Shown here piece after piece: positions 51,896 through 61,264 of a stretch of 64,000 bases of DNA; position 1 is the stretch's first letter, and each line of letters opens with the position of its first letter. The stretch comes from Streptomyces sp. NBC_01591 (GTDB lineage Bacteria; Actinomycetota; Actinomycetes; Streptomycetales; Streptomycetaceae). The notes beneath the pieces were generated by a model, which saw only the letters and a program-made list of their open reading frames with translations, did no database searches and was not told the DNA's origin. Position numbers and translations under genes: made by a program. The stretch covers positions 5,270,001 to 5,334,000 of the forward strand of contig NZ_CP109327.1 of assembly GCF_035918155.1 (NCBI RefSeq), read 5' to 3'.

Positions 51896-53299
51896 ATGAC
51901 GGATTCATGGGCCACTTTCGGCGCCGACCTGCATCTTGAGACGACCGGTGCGGCAGGGCTGCGGGCCGGGCTCATGGACGCGCTGCGCGAGGCCGTACGG
52001 ACGGGGCGCCTGGCGCCCGGCACCCGGCTGCCGTCGTCCCGCAGCCTCGCCGCCGACCTCGGCATCGCCCGGAACACCGTCGCCGACGCCTACGCGGAAC
52101 TGGTCGCCGAGGGGTGGCTCACCGCCCGGCAGGGCTCGGGCACCCGGGTGGCTCAGCGGGCCGAGCCGCGTCGGCCGGCCACCAGGACCACGCGGGTCCG
52201 GGGGGTGCGGTCCCGGCCCGCCCACAACCTGCTGGGCGGATCGCCCGACCTCTCGACGTTCCCGCGCGCCGACTGGCTCAAGGCGTCCCGGCGCGCCCTC
52301 ACGGCCGCCCCCAACGACGCCTTCGGGTACGGCGATCCGCGCGGGCGCATCGAACTGCGCACCGTGCTCGCCGACTATCTCGCACGGGCCCGCGGTGTGT
52401 ACGCGGACCCGGAGCGGATCATGATCTGCGCCGGTTTCGTGCAGGCGCTGAAACTGATGGGGCCGGTGCTGCGCAAGCGGCGAATGCGGGAAGTGGCCGT
52501 CGAGTCGTACGGACTGGACGTGCACTGGAACCTGCTCAGGGACGCCGGACTGCGGCTGCCCTGCCTGCCGGTCGACGGACTCGGGGCGAGGACCGGTGAG
52601 CTGGCCGCCCTGCGCGGCGTGGGCGCGGTCCTGATGACGCCCGCGCACCAGTTCCCGACGGGGGTCCCGCTCCACCCCGACCGGCGGGCCGCGGCCGTGG
52701 ACTGGGCGCGCAGCACGGGCGGGCTGATCCTGGAGGACGACTACGACGGCGAGTTCCGCTACGACCGGCAGCCGGTCGGCGCGCTCCAGGGCCTCGACCC
52801 CGAGCGCGTGGTGCACCTGGGGACGACGAGCAAGTCGCTGGCCCCCGGGCTGCGCCTGGGGTGGATGGTGCTGCCGGAGGCGCTGGTGGGGGAGGTGTCC
52901 GAGGCCAAGGGGATGAGCGACTGGTCGTCGAGCGCGCTGGACCAGCTGACGCTCGCGGAGTTCATCGAGTCGGGCGCGTACGACCGCCATGTGCGCTCGA
53001 TGCGGCTGCGCTACCGGCACCGCCGCGACCAGCTCGTCGCGACACTGGCGGAACGGGCCCCCGGGGTCCGGATCAGCGGTATCGCGGCCGGGCTGCACGC
53101 CGTGCTCGAACTGCCCGAGGGCACCGAGCCGTCGGTGCTCCGGGCGGCGGCGTGGCAGGGGCTGGCACTGGAGGGGATCTCGCGCTTCCGGCACCCGGAG
53201 GCAGCACCGGGCCGCGACGCACTGGTCATCGGCTACGGAACACCGACCGACAGCGCCTGGGCGGGCGCGCTGGACGCACTCTGCCGGGTGCTGCCCTAG
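51896..53299 (+). CDS. MocR/GntR-family transcriptional regulator with aminotransferase domain
   Basis: This 467-residue regulator has an N-terminal GntR winged helix (LMDALREAVRTGRLAPGTRLPSSRSLAADLGIARNTV... to about 80) joined by a basic Arg/Pro linker to a fold-type I PLP domain with the Schiff-base lysine K313 in GTTSKSLAPGLRLGW. MocR proteins sense PLP or an amino-acid adduct; the divergent AhpD-like gene is the obvious target. Likely a leaderless transcript, as TATGGT sits eight bases before the ATG. Confidence 0.92.
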   Translation: MTDSWATFGADLHLETTGAAGLRAGLMDALREAVRTGRLAPGTRLPSSRSLAADLGIARNTVADAYAELVAEGWLTARQGSGTRVAQRAEPRRPATRTTRVRGVRSRPAHNLLGGSPDLSTFPRADWLKASRRALTAAPNDAFGYGDPRGRIELRTVLADYLARARGVYADPERIMICAGFVQALKLMGPVLRKRRMREVAVESYGLDVHWNLLRDAGLRLPCLPVDGLGARTGELAALRGVGAVLMTPAHQFPTGVPLHPDRRAAAVDWARSTGGLILEDDYDGEFRYDRQPVGALQGLDPERVVHLGTTSKSLAPGLRLGWMVLPEALVGEVSEAKGMSDWSSSALDQLTLAEFIESGAYDRHVRSMRLRYRHRRDQLVATLAERAPGVRISGIAAGLHAVLELPEGTEPSVLRAAAWQGLALEGISRFRHPEAAPGRDALVIGYGTPTDSAWAGALDALCRVLP

Positions 53300-53447
53300 C
53301 GGCTCTCCGGACCAAGACCGACCGGCAATTGGGGGGCGGGCTGACTTGGGGATGTTTGGTGCCCCCGCTTCCTGCCGCACCCGGCACCCCTTTAATCTGA
53401 TGAATGGCCGCACTGGCCGGATTCGTATGGCGGGGGAGACGGAAAAC

Positions 53448-53714
53448 ATGGCACGCAGGCTGAGGTCGAGCACTGTGGTGCTCGGCGGCATGGGGGTGCT
53501 CGCGGCGATGATCACCTCCTGCGGTTCGGAGCCGGACAAGCGGTGCGTCGACCCGCTGACCCGCGACAAGCTGCCGAGCTACGAGTGCAAGAGCGGCAAG
53601 GGCTCGTACTACTACGGCGGCAGCAGCAAGAACGGCAAGGTGGAAGGCGGCAGTTTCGACAAGTCCGCGGTCGAACGCGGCGGCTTCGGCTGCTCGGGCA
53701 CCGGCGGCGGCTGA
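53448..53714 (+). CDS. YgiB/DUF1190-like small lipoprotein
   Basis: This 88-residue protein has a signal peptide and lipobox (MITSC, acylated Cys near 25), then a glycine/serine/tyrosine-rich mature part ending RGGFGCSG, the closing motif seen in the DUF1190/YgiB family. It starts at ATG 53448 after GGGGGAGACGGAAAAC and is followed six bases after its stop by the glutathionylspermidine-synthase-like gene, the same pairing as ygiB-ygiC and yjfM-yjfC in E. coli. TAATCT at 53393-53398 is a possible -10. Confidence 0.75.
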   Translation: MARRLRSSTVVLGGMGVLAAMITSCGSEPDKRCVDPLTRDKLPSYECKSGKGSYYYGGSSKNGKVEGGSFDKSAVERGGFGCSGTGGG

Positions 53715-53719
53715 CCGGC

Positions 53720-54901
53720 ATGGAACGCCGCACCACCCAGCCGCGCCCCGACTGGCAGCGGACGGTGGAGGAGCAGGGGATCGTCTTCCCGCTCACCCGC
53801 TACCCGGACGGATCGCTGCGCCCGTACTGGGACGAGAGCGCCTACTACGTCTTCTCGCTGCCCGAGGTCGAGGCACTGGAGGACGTCGTCGAGGAACTGC
53901 ACACCATGTGTCTGGCCGCGGCCGCGCACATCGTGGAGCAGGACCGCTTCGCCGAACTCGGCATCACCGACCGGCGGCTGGCCGGCCTGATCGCCCAGTC
54001 CTGGCGGCGCCGTGACGAACTGCCCTCCCTGTACGGCAGGTTCGACCTGCGCTACGACGGCACCGGTCCGGCGAAGATGCTGGAGTACAACGCGGACACC
54101 CCCACCTCCCTGGTGGAGGCCGCGAGCGCCCAGTGGTTCTGGATGGAGGACCGCTTCCCGGGCGCCGACCAGTGGAACTCGCTGCACGAACGACTCGTCG
54201 CGGCCTGGAAACGGCAGGCCGCCCTGCTGCCACCGGGACCGCTGCACTTCGCGCACTCCGACGGGGACGAGCTGGGCGAGGACCTGATGACGGTCGCCTA
54301 TCTGCGGGAGACCGCCGCCCAGGCCGGCATCGACACGGAGGCGCTCTCCGTCGAGCAGATCGGCTGGGACCGGCTGAGCGGGCGGTTCGTCGACGAGCGG
54401 CTCCGGTTCATCCGGAGCTGCTTCAAGCTGTATCCGTGGGAGTGGCTGGCGACCGACCGGTTCGGCCCGCAGGTGCTCGACACCCTCGACAACGGCGGCG
54501 GTACGGGTACGACCTGCTGGATCGAGCCCGCGTGGAAGATGCTGCTGTCCAACAAGGCGCTGCTGGCGATCCTCTGGGAGCTCTACCCGGGCCACCCGAA
54601 CCTGCTGCCCTCGTACCTCGACGGTCCCCGCGAACTCGCGGTGTCGGGCGGCTACGTGGCCAAGCCGCTGCTCGGGCGCGAGGGGGCCGGGGTCACGATC
54701 CACGAGCCGGGCAGCCCCGTGGTGCCGCGGGACGAGCCGTGCTGTTACCAGGAGCTGGCACCGCTGCCGGACTTCGACGGCAACCGTGTGGTGCTGGGTG
54801 CGTGGGTCGTCGAGGACGAGGCGGCCGGTCTCGGCATCCGCGAATCGGCAGGCCTGGTCACGGACGAGTACGCCCGCTTCCTGCCGCACGTCATCCTCTA
54901 G
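53720..54901 (+). CDS. Glutathionylspermidine-synthase-family ATP-grasp enzyme (YgiC-like)
   Basis: This 393-residue stand-alone synthetase domain has no amidase. The conserved blocks are present: LRYDGTGPAKMLEYNADTPTSLVEA, FAHSDGDELGEDLMTVAYL, FKLYPWEWL, WKMLLSNKALLAILWELYPGHPNLLPSY, and YVAKPLLGREGAGV, the ATP-grasp Lys and Gly-rich loop. Streptomyces lack glutathione, so the true acceptor is not glutathionylspermidine; an ATP-dependent ligation to an unknown peptide or amine is inferred. Its stop overlaps the stop of the convergent SMI1/KNR4 gene by four bases. Confidence 0.85.
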   Translation: MERRTTQPRPDWQRTVEEQGIVFPLTRYPDGSLRPYWDESAYYVFSLPEVEALEDVVEELHTMCLAAAAHIVEQDRFAELGITDRRLAGLIAQSWRRRDELPSLYGRFDLRYDGTGPAKMLEYNADTPTSLVEAASAQWFWMEDRFPGADQWNSLHERLVAAWKRQAALLPPGPLHFAHSDGDELGEDLMTVAYLRETAAQAGIDTEALSVEQIGWDRLSGRFVDERLRFIRSCFKLYPWEWLATDRFGPQVLDTLDNGGGTGTTCWIEPAWKMLLSNKALLAILWELYPGHPNLLPSYLDGPRELAVSGGYVAKPLLGREGAGVTIHEPGSPVVPRDEPCCYQELAPLPDFDGNRVVLGAWVVEDEAAGLGIRESAGLVTDEYARFLPHVIL

Positions 54902-55695
54902 GGCCTGTCCGGCCCTGATCCGCCGGACAGGCCCTGGGCTCCGCCCGCGCGCAGCCAGCCGAGCAGGTCGTCCGTGACTCGCTCGCCCTCCGCCTCGATG
55001 TCCTCGCAGATCGCGCCCAGGCCGAGACGGTGGACGGAGATGCGGTCGCGGCCGTGGCGGCGCATGAAGAATCCGTCGCCCCCGCTGTCGTCCCCGACCA
55101 GCACCCAGCCGGGCGCGTACCGGGCCACCTCGAAGGTCTCGTTGCGTTCCTCGATGAGGTGCGGACCGTAGACATGGACGCCGTTGTCGAGCAGCACACC
55201 CGGCGTCGACCGCCACAGCCGGGCGACCGCGGGATTGGGCCCGTCCCGCAGCCCGCGCAACCGCGACACCTGGACGGCCAGGAAACCGGCGAAGGACTCC
55301 GCCACCGGGTACTCGCACCCGTCCGTACCGTCACGGCGGACCACCGGGTACTCCCCGTCCCCGGCCGCCCCCGCCCGGTCGAGGACGAAGTGGTAGTCGT
55401 CACCGCAGTCCGGCTCGACGGCGAAGCACAGCCGGTCGCCGCTCAGCCGCCACCCGGCGGTGACGGCCTCGTACGCGTCGTCGGCGGACTCGGCGGGCCA
55501 GACCGTCGCGATGTCCGCGTCCCCGGCCCGCCCGTGGCCGTACTTCGCCAGCCACCACCGGTACGACGGCGGCAGCGGGCCGACACGTGCCTCGGCCTCG
55601 CGGATCAGCGCCTCCGGCACGGCGCCGCCGGGCCCGCGGCCGAAGCCCGGTGATCCTTCGACCAGGTCGCGCAGCAGTGTCAGGTCAGGTCTCAC
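54898..55695 (-). CDS. SMI1/KNR4-family (SUKH) protein
   Basis: This 265-residue protein has the SUKH pattern at the N-terminus: IREAEARVGPLPPSYRWWLAKYGHG... followed by strands and AESFAGFLAVQVSRLRGL. The second half repeats the topology in a shorter form (VLLDNGVHVYGPHLIEERNE... VLVGDDSGGDGFFMRR), suggesting two SUKH modules. Family members are often immunity proteins against nuclease or deaminase toxins, but no toxin or contact-dependent gene is adjacent, so it may be an orphan immunity or regulatory protein. The start at ATG 55695 has no clear ribosome-binding site. Confidence 0.8.
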   Translation of the reverse strand: MRPDLTLLRDLVEGSPGFGRGPGGAVPEALIREAEARVGPLPPSYRWWLAKYGHGRAGDADIATVWPAESADDAYEAVTAGWRLSGDRLCFAVEPDCGDDYHFVLDRAGAAGDGEYPVVRRDGTDGCEYPVAESFAGFLAVQVSRLRGLRDGPNPAVARLWRSTPGVLLDNGVHVYGPHLIEERNETFEVARYAPGWVLVGDDSGGDGFFMRRHGRDRISVHRLGLGAICEDIEAEGERVTDDLLGWLRAGGAQGLSGGSGPDRP

Positions 55696-55758
55696 GGAGC
55701 GAAGTCTGCCAGGGCGGGCCGCCGGACAGGTCCCGGACCTGCCCGGCCACCCCGGGGG

Positions 55759-56964
55759 TCAGCCGCGCAGGACGGCGCGGAGCTGTTCGAGGCCCCAGTC
55801 CAGGTCCTCCTTGCTGATCACCAGCGGCGGGGCGATCCGGATCGTCGAGCCATGGGTGTCCTTGACCAGCACCCCGCGCTCCATCAGCTTCTCGGAGATC
55901 TCCCGGCCCGTGCCGCGGCTCGGGGCGATGTCGACACCCGCCCACAGCCCGCGGCCGCGCACCTCCTCCACCGCGCCGCCGCCCACCAGCAGCCCCAGCT
56001 CCTGGTGCAGGTGCTCGCCCAACTCGGTCGCCCGCTGCTGGAACTCGCCGGTGCGGAGCATCGCGATGACCTCCAGCGCGACCGCGCAGGCCAGGGGATT
56101 GCCGCCGAACGTCGAACCGTGCTCACCGGGCCGATACACCCCGAGCACGTCCTTCGACGAGACCACCGCCGACACCGGCACCACACCACCGCCCAGCGCC
56201 TTGCCGAGCACGTACATGTCCGGCACGACCCCCTCGTGCTCGCAGGCGAAGGTCTTCCCGGTCCGGCCCAGGCCCGACTGGATCTCGTCCGCGATGAACA
56301 GCACGTTCCGCTCACGTGTGAGCGCCCGCACCCCGGGGAGATAGCCCGGCGGCGGCACCAGCACCCCGGCCTCGCCCTGGATCGGCTCCATGAGCACCGC
56401 CACGGTGTTCTCGGTCATCGCCTCCCGGAGCGCCGTGAGATCCCCGTACGGCACGATCTCGAACCCCGGCGTGTACGGGCCGAAGTCCTCCCGTGCCTCC
56501 GGGTCCGTGGAGAAGCTGATGATCGTCGTCGTCCGGCCGTGGAAGTTGTTCGCGGCGACGATGATCTTCGCCATGCCGTCCGGGACGCCCTTCACCCGGT
56601 AACCCCACTTGCGGGCCGTCTTCACCGCGGTCTCCACGGCCTCCGCGCCCGTGTTCATCGGGAGCACCGTCTCCATGCCGCACAGCTCGGCGAGCTGCGT
56701 ACAGAAGTCGGCGAACCGGTCGTGGTGGAAGGCGCGCGAGGTGAGCGTCACCCGCTCCAGCTGGGCCTTGGCCGCGTCGATCAGGCGCCGGTTGCCGTGA
56801 CCGAAGTTGAGCGCCGAGTAGCCGGCGAGCATGTCGAGGTAGCGGCGGCCCTCGATATCGGTCATCCAGGCTCCGTCCGCCGTGGCGACGACGACGGGCA
56901 GCGGATGGTAGTTGTGCGCGCTGTGCGCCTCGGCGGAGGCGATGGCGGTTTCCGTGGTCGACAC
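55759..56964 (-). CDS. rocD: Ornithine aminotransferase
   Basis: This 401-residue class III PLP enzyme converts ornithine and 2-oxoglutarate to glutamate semialdehyde and glutamate. Start GTG 56964 with GGAG five bases upstream; the longer ORF adds a non-homologous stretch. NTGAEAVETAVKTARKWGY near 104-122, GEAGV, LFIADEIQSGLGRTGK, the Schiff-base lysine K255 in VLGKALGGG and GSTFGGNPLA are intact and characteristic of RocD rather than acetylornithine transaminase. No arginase or proline gene is nearby. Its promoter lies in the 139-base gap shared with divergent trpS. Confidence 0.93.
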   Translation of the reverse strand: MSTTETAIASAEAHSAHNYHPLPVVVATADGAWMTDIEGRRYLDMLAGYSALNFGHGNRRLIDAAKAQLERVTLTSRAFHHDRFADFCTQLAELCGMETVLPMNTGAEAVETAVKTARKWGYRVKGVPDGMAKIIVAANNFHGRTTTIISFSTDPEAREDFGPYTPGFEIVPYGDLTALREAMTENTVAVLMEPIQGEAGVLVPPPGYLPGVRALTRERNVLFIADEIQSGLGRTGKTFACEHEGVVPDMYVLGKALGGGVVPVSAVVSSKDVLGVYRPGEHGSTFGGNPLACAVALEVIAMLRTGEFQQRATELGEHLHQELGLLVGGGAVEEVRGRGLWAGVDIAPSRGTGREISEKLMERGVLVKDTHGSTIRIAPPLVISKEDLDWGLEQLRAVLRG

Positions 56965-57091
56965 GGGATCTCCGTTCGTCGTGCGGCGTGGGCGGGGTGG
57001 TGCCCACTTTGTATCGTCGGTCGGATCCGTGGTGAGGAAACCTGTATTTCCCGGCGCGCCAGGCCGGTCGGGGGTCGGCGTCCGCACCTGA

Positions 57092-58117
<1,026 letters not shown>

Positions 58118-58182
58118 GTCCAAGGACCCTGGCGGTTTCGCGGCCGCAGGCGTCACACTGGCGACGGGAAGCTGAACCGGTG

Positions 58183-58203
58183 GGTGGCCGAAAGCAGGCC
58201 ACC
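58183..58203. terminator. Weak hairpin between trpS and the 2H-phosphoesterase gene
   Basis: GGTGGCC (58183-58189) pairs with GGCCACC (58197-58203), loop GAAAGCA, about 25 bases before the next start. It could limit readthrough from trpS. Confidence 0.4.
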
Positions 58204-58229
58204 GACCATCGAGGATTGAGGAGGACGAC

Positions 58230-58820
58230 GTGGGGACCGTAACGCTCGGCGTTTCGATCGCGGTCCCGGAGCCCTACGGCAGCCTGCTCCAGGAGCGGCG
58301 CGCGAGCTTCGGGGACCCTGCCGCGTACGGCATTCCCACTCACGTCACCCTTCTCCCGCCGACCGAGGCCGAGGCGGCCGACCTGCCCGCGATCGAGGCG
58401 CATCTCGCCCAGATCGCGACGGGCGGCCGCCCCTTCCCGATGCGGCTGTCCGGCACGGGGACCTTCCGTCCCCTCTCGCCGGTCGTCTTCGTCCAGGTCG
58501 TCGAGGGCGCCTCGGCCTGCACCTGGCTGCAGAAGCGGGTCCGGGACGCCTCCGGGCCGCTGGTGCGCGAGCTCCAGTTCCCGTACCACCCGCATGTGAC
58601 CGTGGCGCACGACATCGCCGAGGAGGCGATGGACCGGGCGTACGCGGAGCTCGCCGACTACGAGGCCGCCTGGACCTGCGATTCCTTCGCGCTGTACGAG
58701 CAGGGCCCGGACAGCGTCTGGCGCAAGATCAACGAGTTCCCGTTCGGCGCCGGGGGCGGCACGCCCGCCGTGCCCGCGCAGGGCGGCTCCTCCGTGGACG
58801 AGCCCTCCCTGCACTCCTGA
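58230..58820 (+). CDS. 2'-5' RNA ligase / 2H-phosphoesterase family protein
   Basis: This 196-residue protein has both catalytic H-x-T motifs of the 2H fold: H38-V-T40 in IPTHVTLLPP and H122-V-T124 in HPHVTVAHD. Such enzymes hydrolyse 2',3'-cyclic phosphates or 2'-5' linkages in RNA; the exact substrate is not predictable. It starts at GTG 58230 after GAGGAGGAC and ends in a 30-residue Gly/Pro/Ser tail. It may be cotranscribed with trpS. Confidence 0.85.
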   Translation: MGTVTLGVSIAVPEPYGSLLQERRASFGDPAAYGIPTHVTLLPPTEAEAADLPAIEAHLAQIATGGRPFPMRLSGTGTFRPLSPVVFVQVVEGASACTWLQKRVRDASGPLVRELQFPYHPHVTVAHDIAEEAMDRAYAELADYEAAWTCDSFALYEQGPDSVWRKINEFPFGAGGGTPAVPAQGGSSVDEPSLHS

Positions 58821-58856
58821 GGACTTCCCGAACCAGATCCCCCCGGCGCCTCCGGT

Positions 58857-59726
58857 TCAGATCGGCAGACGCCGGAAAAGCGGGCGTGGCACATGCCGCA
58901 GCGCCGACATCACCGCCCGCAGCGACCCGGGCACCCACACCGTCTCCGAGCGCCGCCGCAGACCCGTCACGATGGCCTCCGCGACCGCGTCCGGGGTCGT
59001 GGTGAGGGGCGATGCCTCCAGCGGCGCCGAGGCGAACCGGGCCGAGGCCGACCGCGTCGCGGCGAGCAGGGCCGCCCCGCCCCGGGCCGCCGCCTGCACC
59101 GCTCCAGCCCGCACCGTTTCCGGGGCCCGCACCGTTTCCGTGGCCGCCTCCGGTCGTACGACGCCGGGGCGCACGACCATCACATGCACCCCCGTCCCGT
59201 GCAGCGCGTCCCCCAGCCCCTGCGTGAATGCGTCCAGCCCCGCTTTGCTGGACCCGTAGATGAAGTCGGCGCGGCGGACGCGTTCGCCCGCCACCGAGGA
59301 CAGCACCACCATTGAGCCGTGCCCCTGCGCCTGGAGCGCGCCGGCGCACACCAGCCCGGCGGAGACGGCTCCCGTGTAGTTGGTCTGGGCGACCCGGACC
59401 GCGGCGAGCGGCTCCTCCTCGTCGCGCCCCTGGTCGCCCGCGATGCCGAAGGCGAGCAGCACCACGTCGATGTCGCCCTCGGCGAAGATCTTGCCGAGCG
59501 CGGTCTCGTGCGACTCGGAGTCCAGGGCGTCGAAGTCGACCGTACGGACGTCGGCGCCGCGTGCGCGCAGTTCGGCGGCGGCCGCATCGAGGGCGGGGGA
59601 GGGGCGCCCGGCCAGCCGGACCGTGCGGGTTCGTAGGGCGATCAGCCGCCGTGCGGTGGCCAGCGCGATCTCCGACGTACCGCCGAGGACGAGCAGGGAC
59701 TGCGGGGCTCCGAAGGCGTCCTTCAC
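58857..59726 (-). CDS. dprE2: Decaprenylphosphoryl-2-keto-ribose reductase DprE2-like SDR
   Basis: This 289-residue short-chain dehydrogenase starts at GTG 59726, with AAGGAG seven bases upstream. The NAD(P) Rossmann motif is LLVLGGTSEIALATARRL, the catalytic pair YGSSK near 165, and the strand VVLLAFGIAGDQ is typical of DprE2. It lies 46 bases after the DprE1-like gene; together they would epimerise a polyprenylphosphoryl-ribose to the arabinose form. A 20-residue insert (ETVRAPETVRAG, an 18-bp tandem repeat at 59107-59145) interrupts the C-terminal part. Confidence 0.8.
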   Translation of the reverse strand: MKDAFGAPQSLLVLGGTSEIALATARRLIALRTRTVRLAGRPSPALDAAAAELRARGADVRTVDFDALDSESHETALGKIFAEGDIDVVLLAFGIAGDQGRDEEEPLAAVRVAQTNYTGAVSAGLVCAGALQAQGHGSMVVLSSVAGERVRRADFIYGSSKAGLDAFTQGLGDALHGTGVHVMVVRPGVVRPEAATETVRAPETVRAGAVQAAARGGAALLAATRSASARFASAPLEASPLTTTPDAVAEAIVTGLRRRSETVWVPGSLRAVMSALRHVPRPLFRRLPI

Positions 59727-59772
59727 AGGAACACTCCTTGCGACGTGGGGAGGGAGGGGCGGACAGCGGTGG

Positions 59773-61122
59773 TCAGAGCGACAGGCGGCGCGACAGGTCC
59801 GAGCGGAAGGCCCCGTCCGGGTCCAGCTCGGCGCGCAACGACCGGAAGTCGGCCAGCCTCGGATACATCGCGGCCAGCAGCTCCGGCCGGAGCCGGGAGT
59901 CCTTCGCCAGGCAGACCCGGCCGCCGGCCCCCGCCACTTCCTCGTCCAGCGAGTCCAGGAACCGGGCCAGACCGGGCAGGGCGGCGGGCAGGTCGAGGGC
60001 GAGCGTCCAGCCGGGCATCGGGAACGACAGCCAGCCCGGGTCGCCGGCGCCGAACCGCTTGAGCACCGCGTTCGACGACGGGCAGCGTCGCTGCGAGACC
60101 CGGCGCACGATCCGGCGCAGCGCCTCCTCCTGCCCCTGTCCGACGGCGAACTGGTACCGCACGGATCCGGCCCGCCCGAGGACCCGGTTCCACTGCGGCA
60201 GGCCGTCCAGGGGGTGGAAGAACGCGGCCAGCCGCTGGAGTTCGCCGATTCGGTACTTGGGGGCGCCGCGGTACCGGAGCTCGTTGAAGAGGGCGGCCGG
60301 GGCGCCGCCGAGCAGCGCCTCCGGTACGAGGGCGGGGGCGGCCGGCAGCGGTCCCGGGCGGAACGAGAGCGGTGTGCGCCGGGCGCGCGCCGGGAGCGCG
60401 TACCGGGGTACGTGCTCACCTCGGGTGAGTACGGAGCGCCCCGTCGCCCGGCCGCGGGCGCGGAGGTCGATCCAGGCGGCCGAGTAGCGGTAGCGGTGGT
60501 CCCCGGCCCAGAGCCGTTCCAGCAGGTCGTCCAGATCGACGGTGCGTTCGGTGTCGACCGACATCCACGAGCTGGTGACGCGGTGGCACCGGAGCGTGGC
60601 CGAGAGGATCACCCCCGTCAGGCCCAGGCCGCCCGTGGTCGCGTCGAAGAGACCGGTGCCGGGCCGGACCGTACGGATCTCGCCATCGGCGGTCAGCAAC
60701 TCCAGCTCCTGGACGTGCCGGGAGAAGGAACCGGAGAGGTGCTGGTTGTGACCGTGGATGTCGGCGCCGATCGCGCCGCCCACGGTGACGTAACGGGTCG
60801 TGGGCGTGACGGGGACGAACCAGCCGAGCGGCAGCAGGACTTCCATCAGCCGATGCAGGCTGACCCCGGCGTCGCAGACCACGAGTCCGGCGCCGGCGTC
60901 GACGGTGCGGATCCGGTTCAGCGCGGTCATGTCGAGGACGGAGCCGCCCGCGTTCTGGGCCGCGTCGCCGTGGGCCCGGCCGAGGCCCCGGGCGATGGAG
61001 CCGCGGGGTCCGCAGCCGCGTACCGTCGCCGCCGCCTCCTCGTAGGAACGGGGGCGGAAACGCAGGGCGGTCGTCGGGGCGGTGCGGCCCCAGCCGGTCA
61101 GGGACACGGTGTCGACAGACAT
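59773..61122 (-). CDS. dprE1: DprE1-like FAD-linked decaprenylphosphoryl-ribose oxidase
   Basis: This 449-residue vanillyl-alcohol-oxidase-type flavoenzyme has GLGRAHGDAAQNAGGSVLDMTALN and YVTVGGAIGADIHGHNQHL, the FAD-binding stretches, then a C-terminal cap ending SDLSRRLSL. In mycobacteria the pair DprE1/DprE2 supplies arabinose for arabinogalactan. Streptomyces walls lack that polymer, so the product here is probably used in a different glycan or glycolipid. Start ATG 61122; the upstream frame lies in a promoter-like AT-rich stretch. Confidence 0.82.
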   Translation of the reverse strand: MSVDTVSLTGWGRTAPTTALRFRPRSYEEAAATVRGCGPRGSIARGLGRAHGDAAQNAGGSVLDMTALNRIRTVDAGAGLVVCDAGVSLHRLMEVLLPLGWFVPVTPTTRYVTVGGAIGADIHGHNQHLSGSFSRHVQELELLTADGEIRTVRPGTGLFDATTGGLGLTGVILSATLRCHRVTSSWMSVDTERTVDLDDLLERLWAGDHRYRYSAAWIDLRARGRATGRSVLTRGEHVPRYALPARARRTPLSFRPGPLPAAPALVPEALLGGAPAALFNELRYRGAPKYRIGELQRLAAFFHPLDGLPQWNRVLGRAGSVRYQFAVGQGQEEALRRIVRRVSQRRCPSSNAVLKRFGAGDPGWLSFPMPGWTLALDLPAALPGLARFLDSLDEEVAGAGGRVCLAKDSRLRPELLAAMYPRLADFRSLRAELDPDGAFRSDLSRRLSL

Positions 61123-61264
61123 GACGGTGACCGTATCGCCCGAGAAAACCCTTTCGGGGTATTTGTTACAACACTCACTGGTATGGGTGATTGAAGAAGT
61201 GTCAGTCCGTACGGCAACGGGGGCCGGTGCCGGTTTTCCGCGCCCGGGAGGGTAGTCGTACGGC

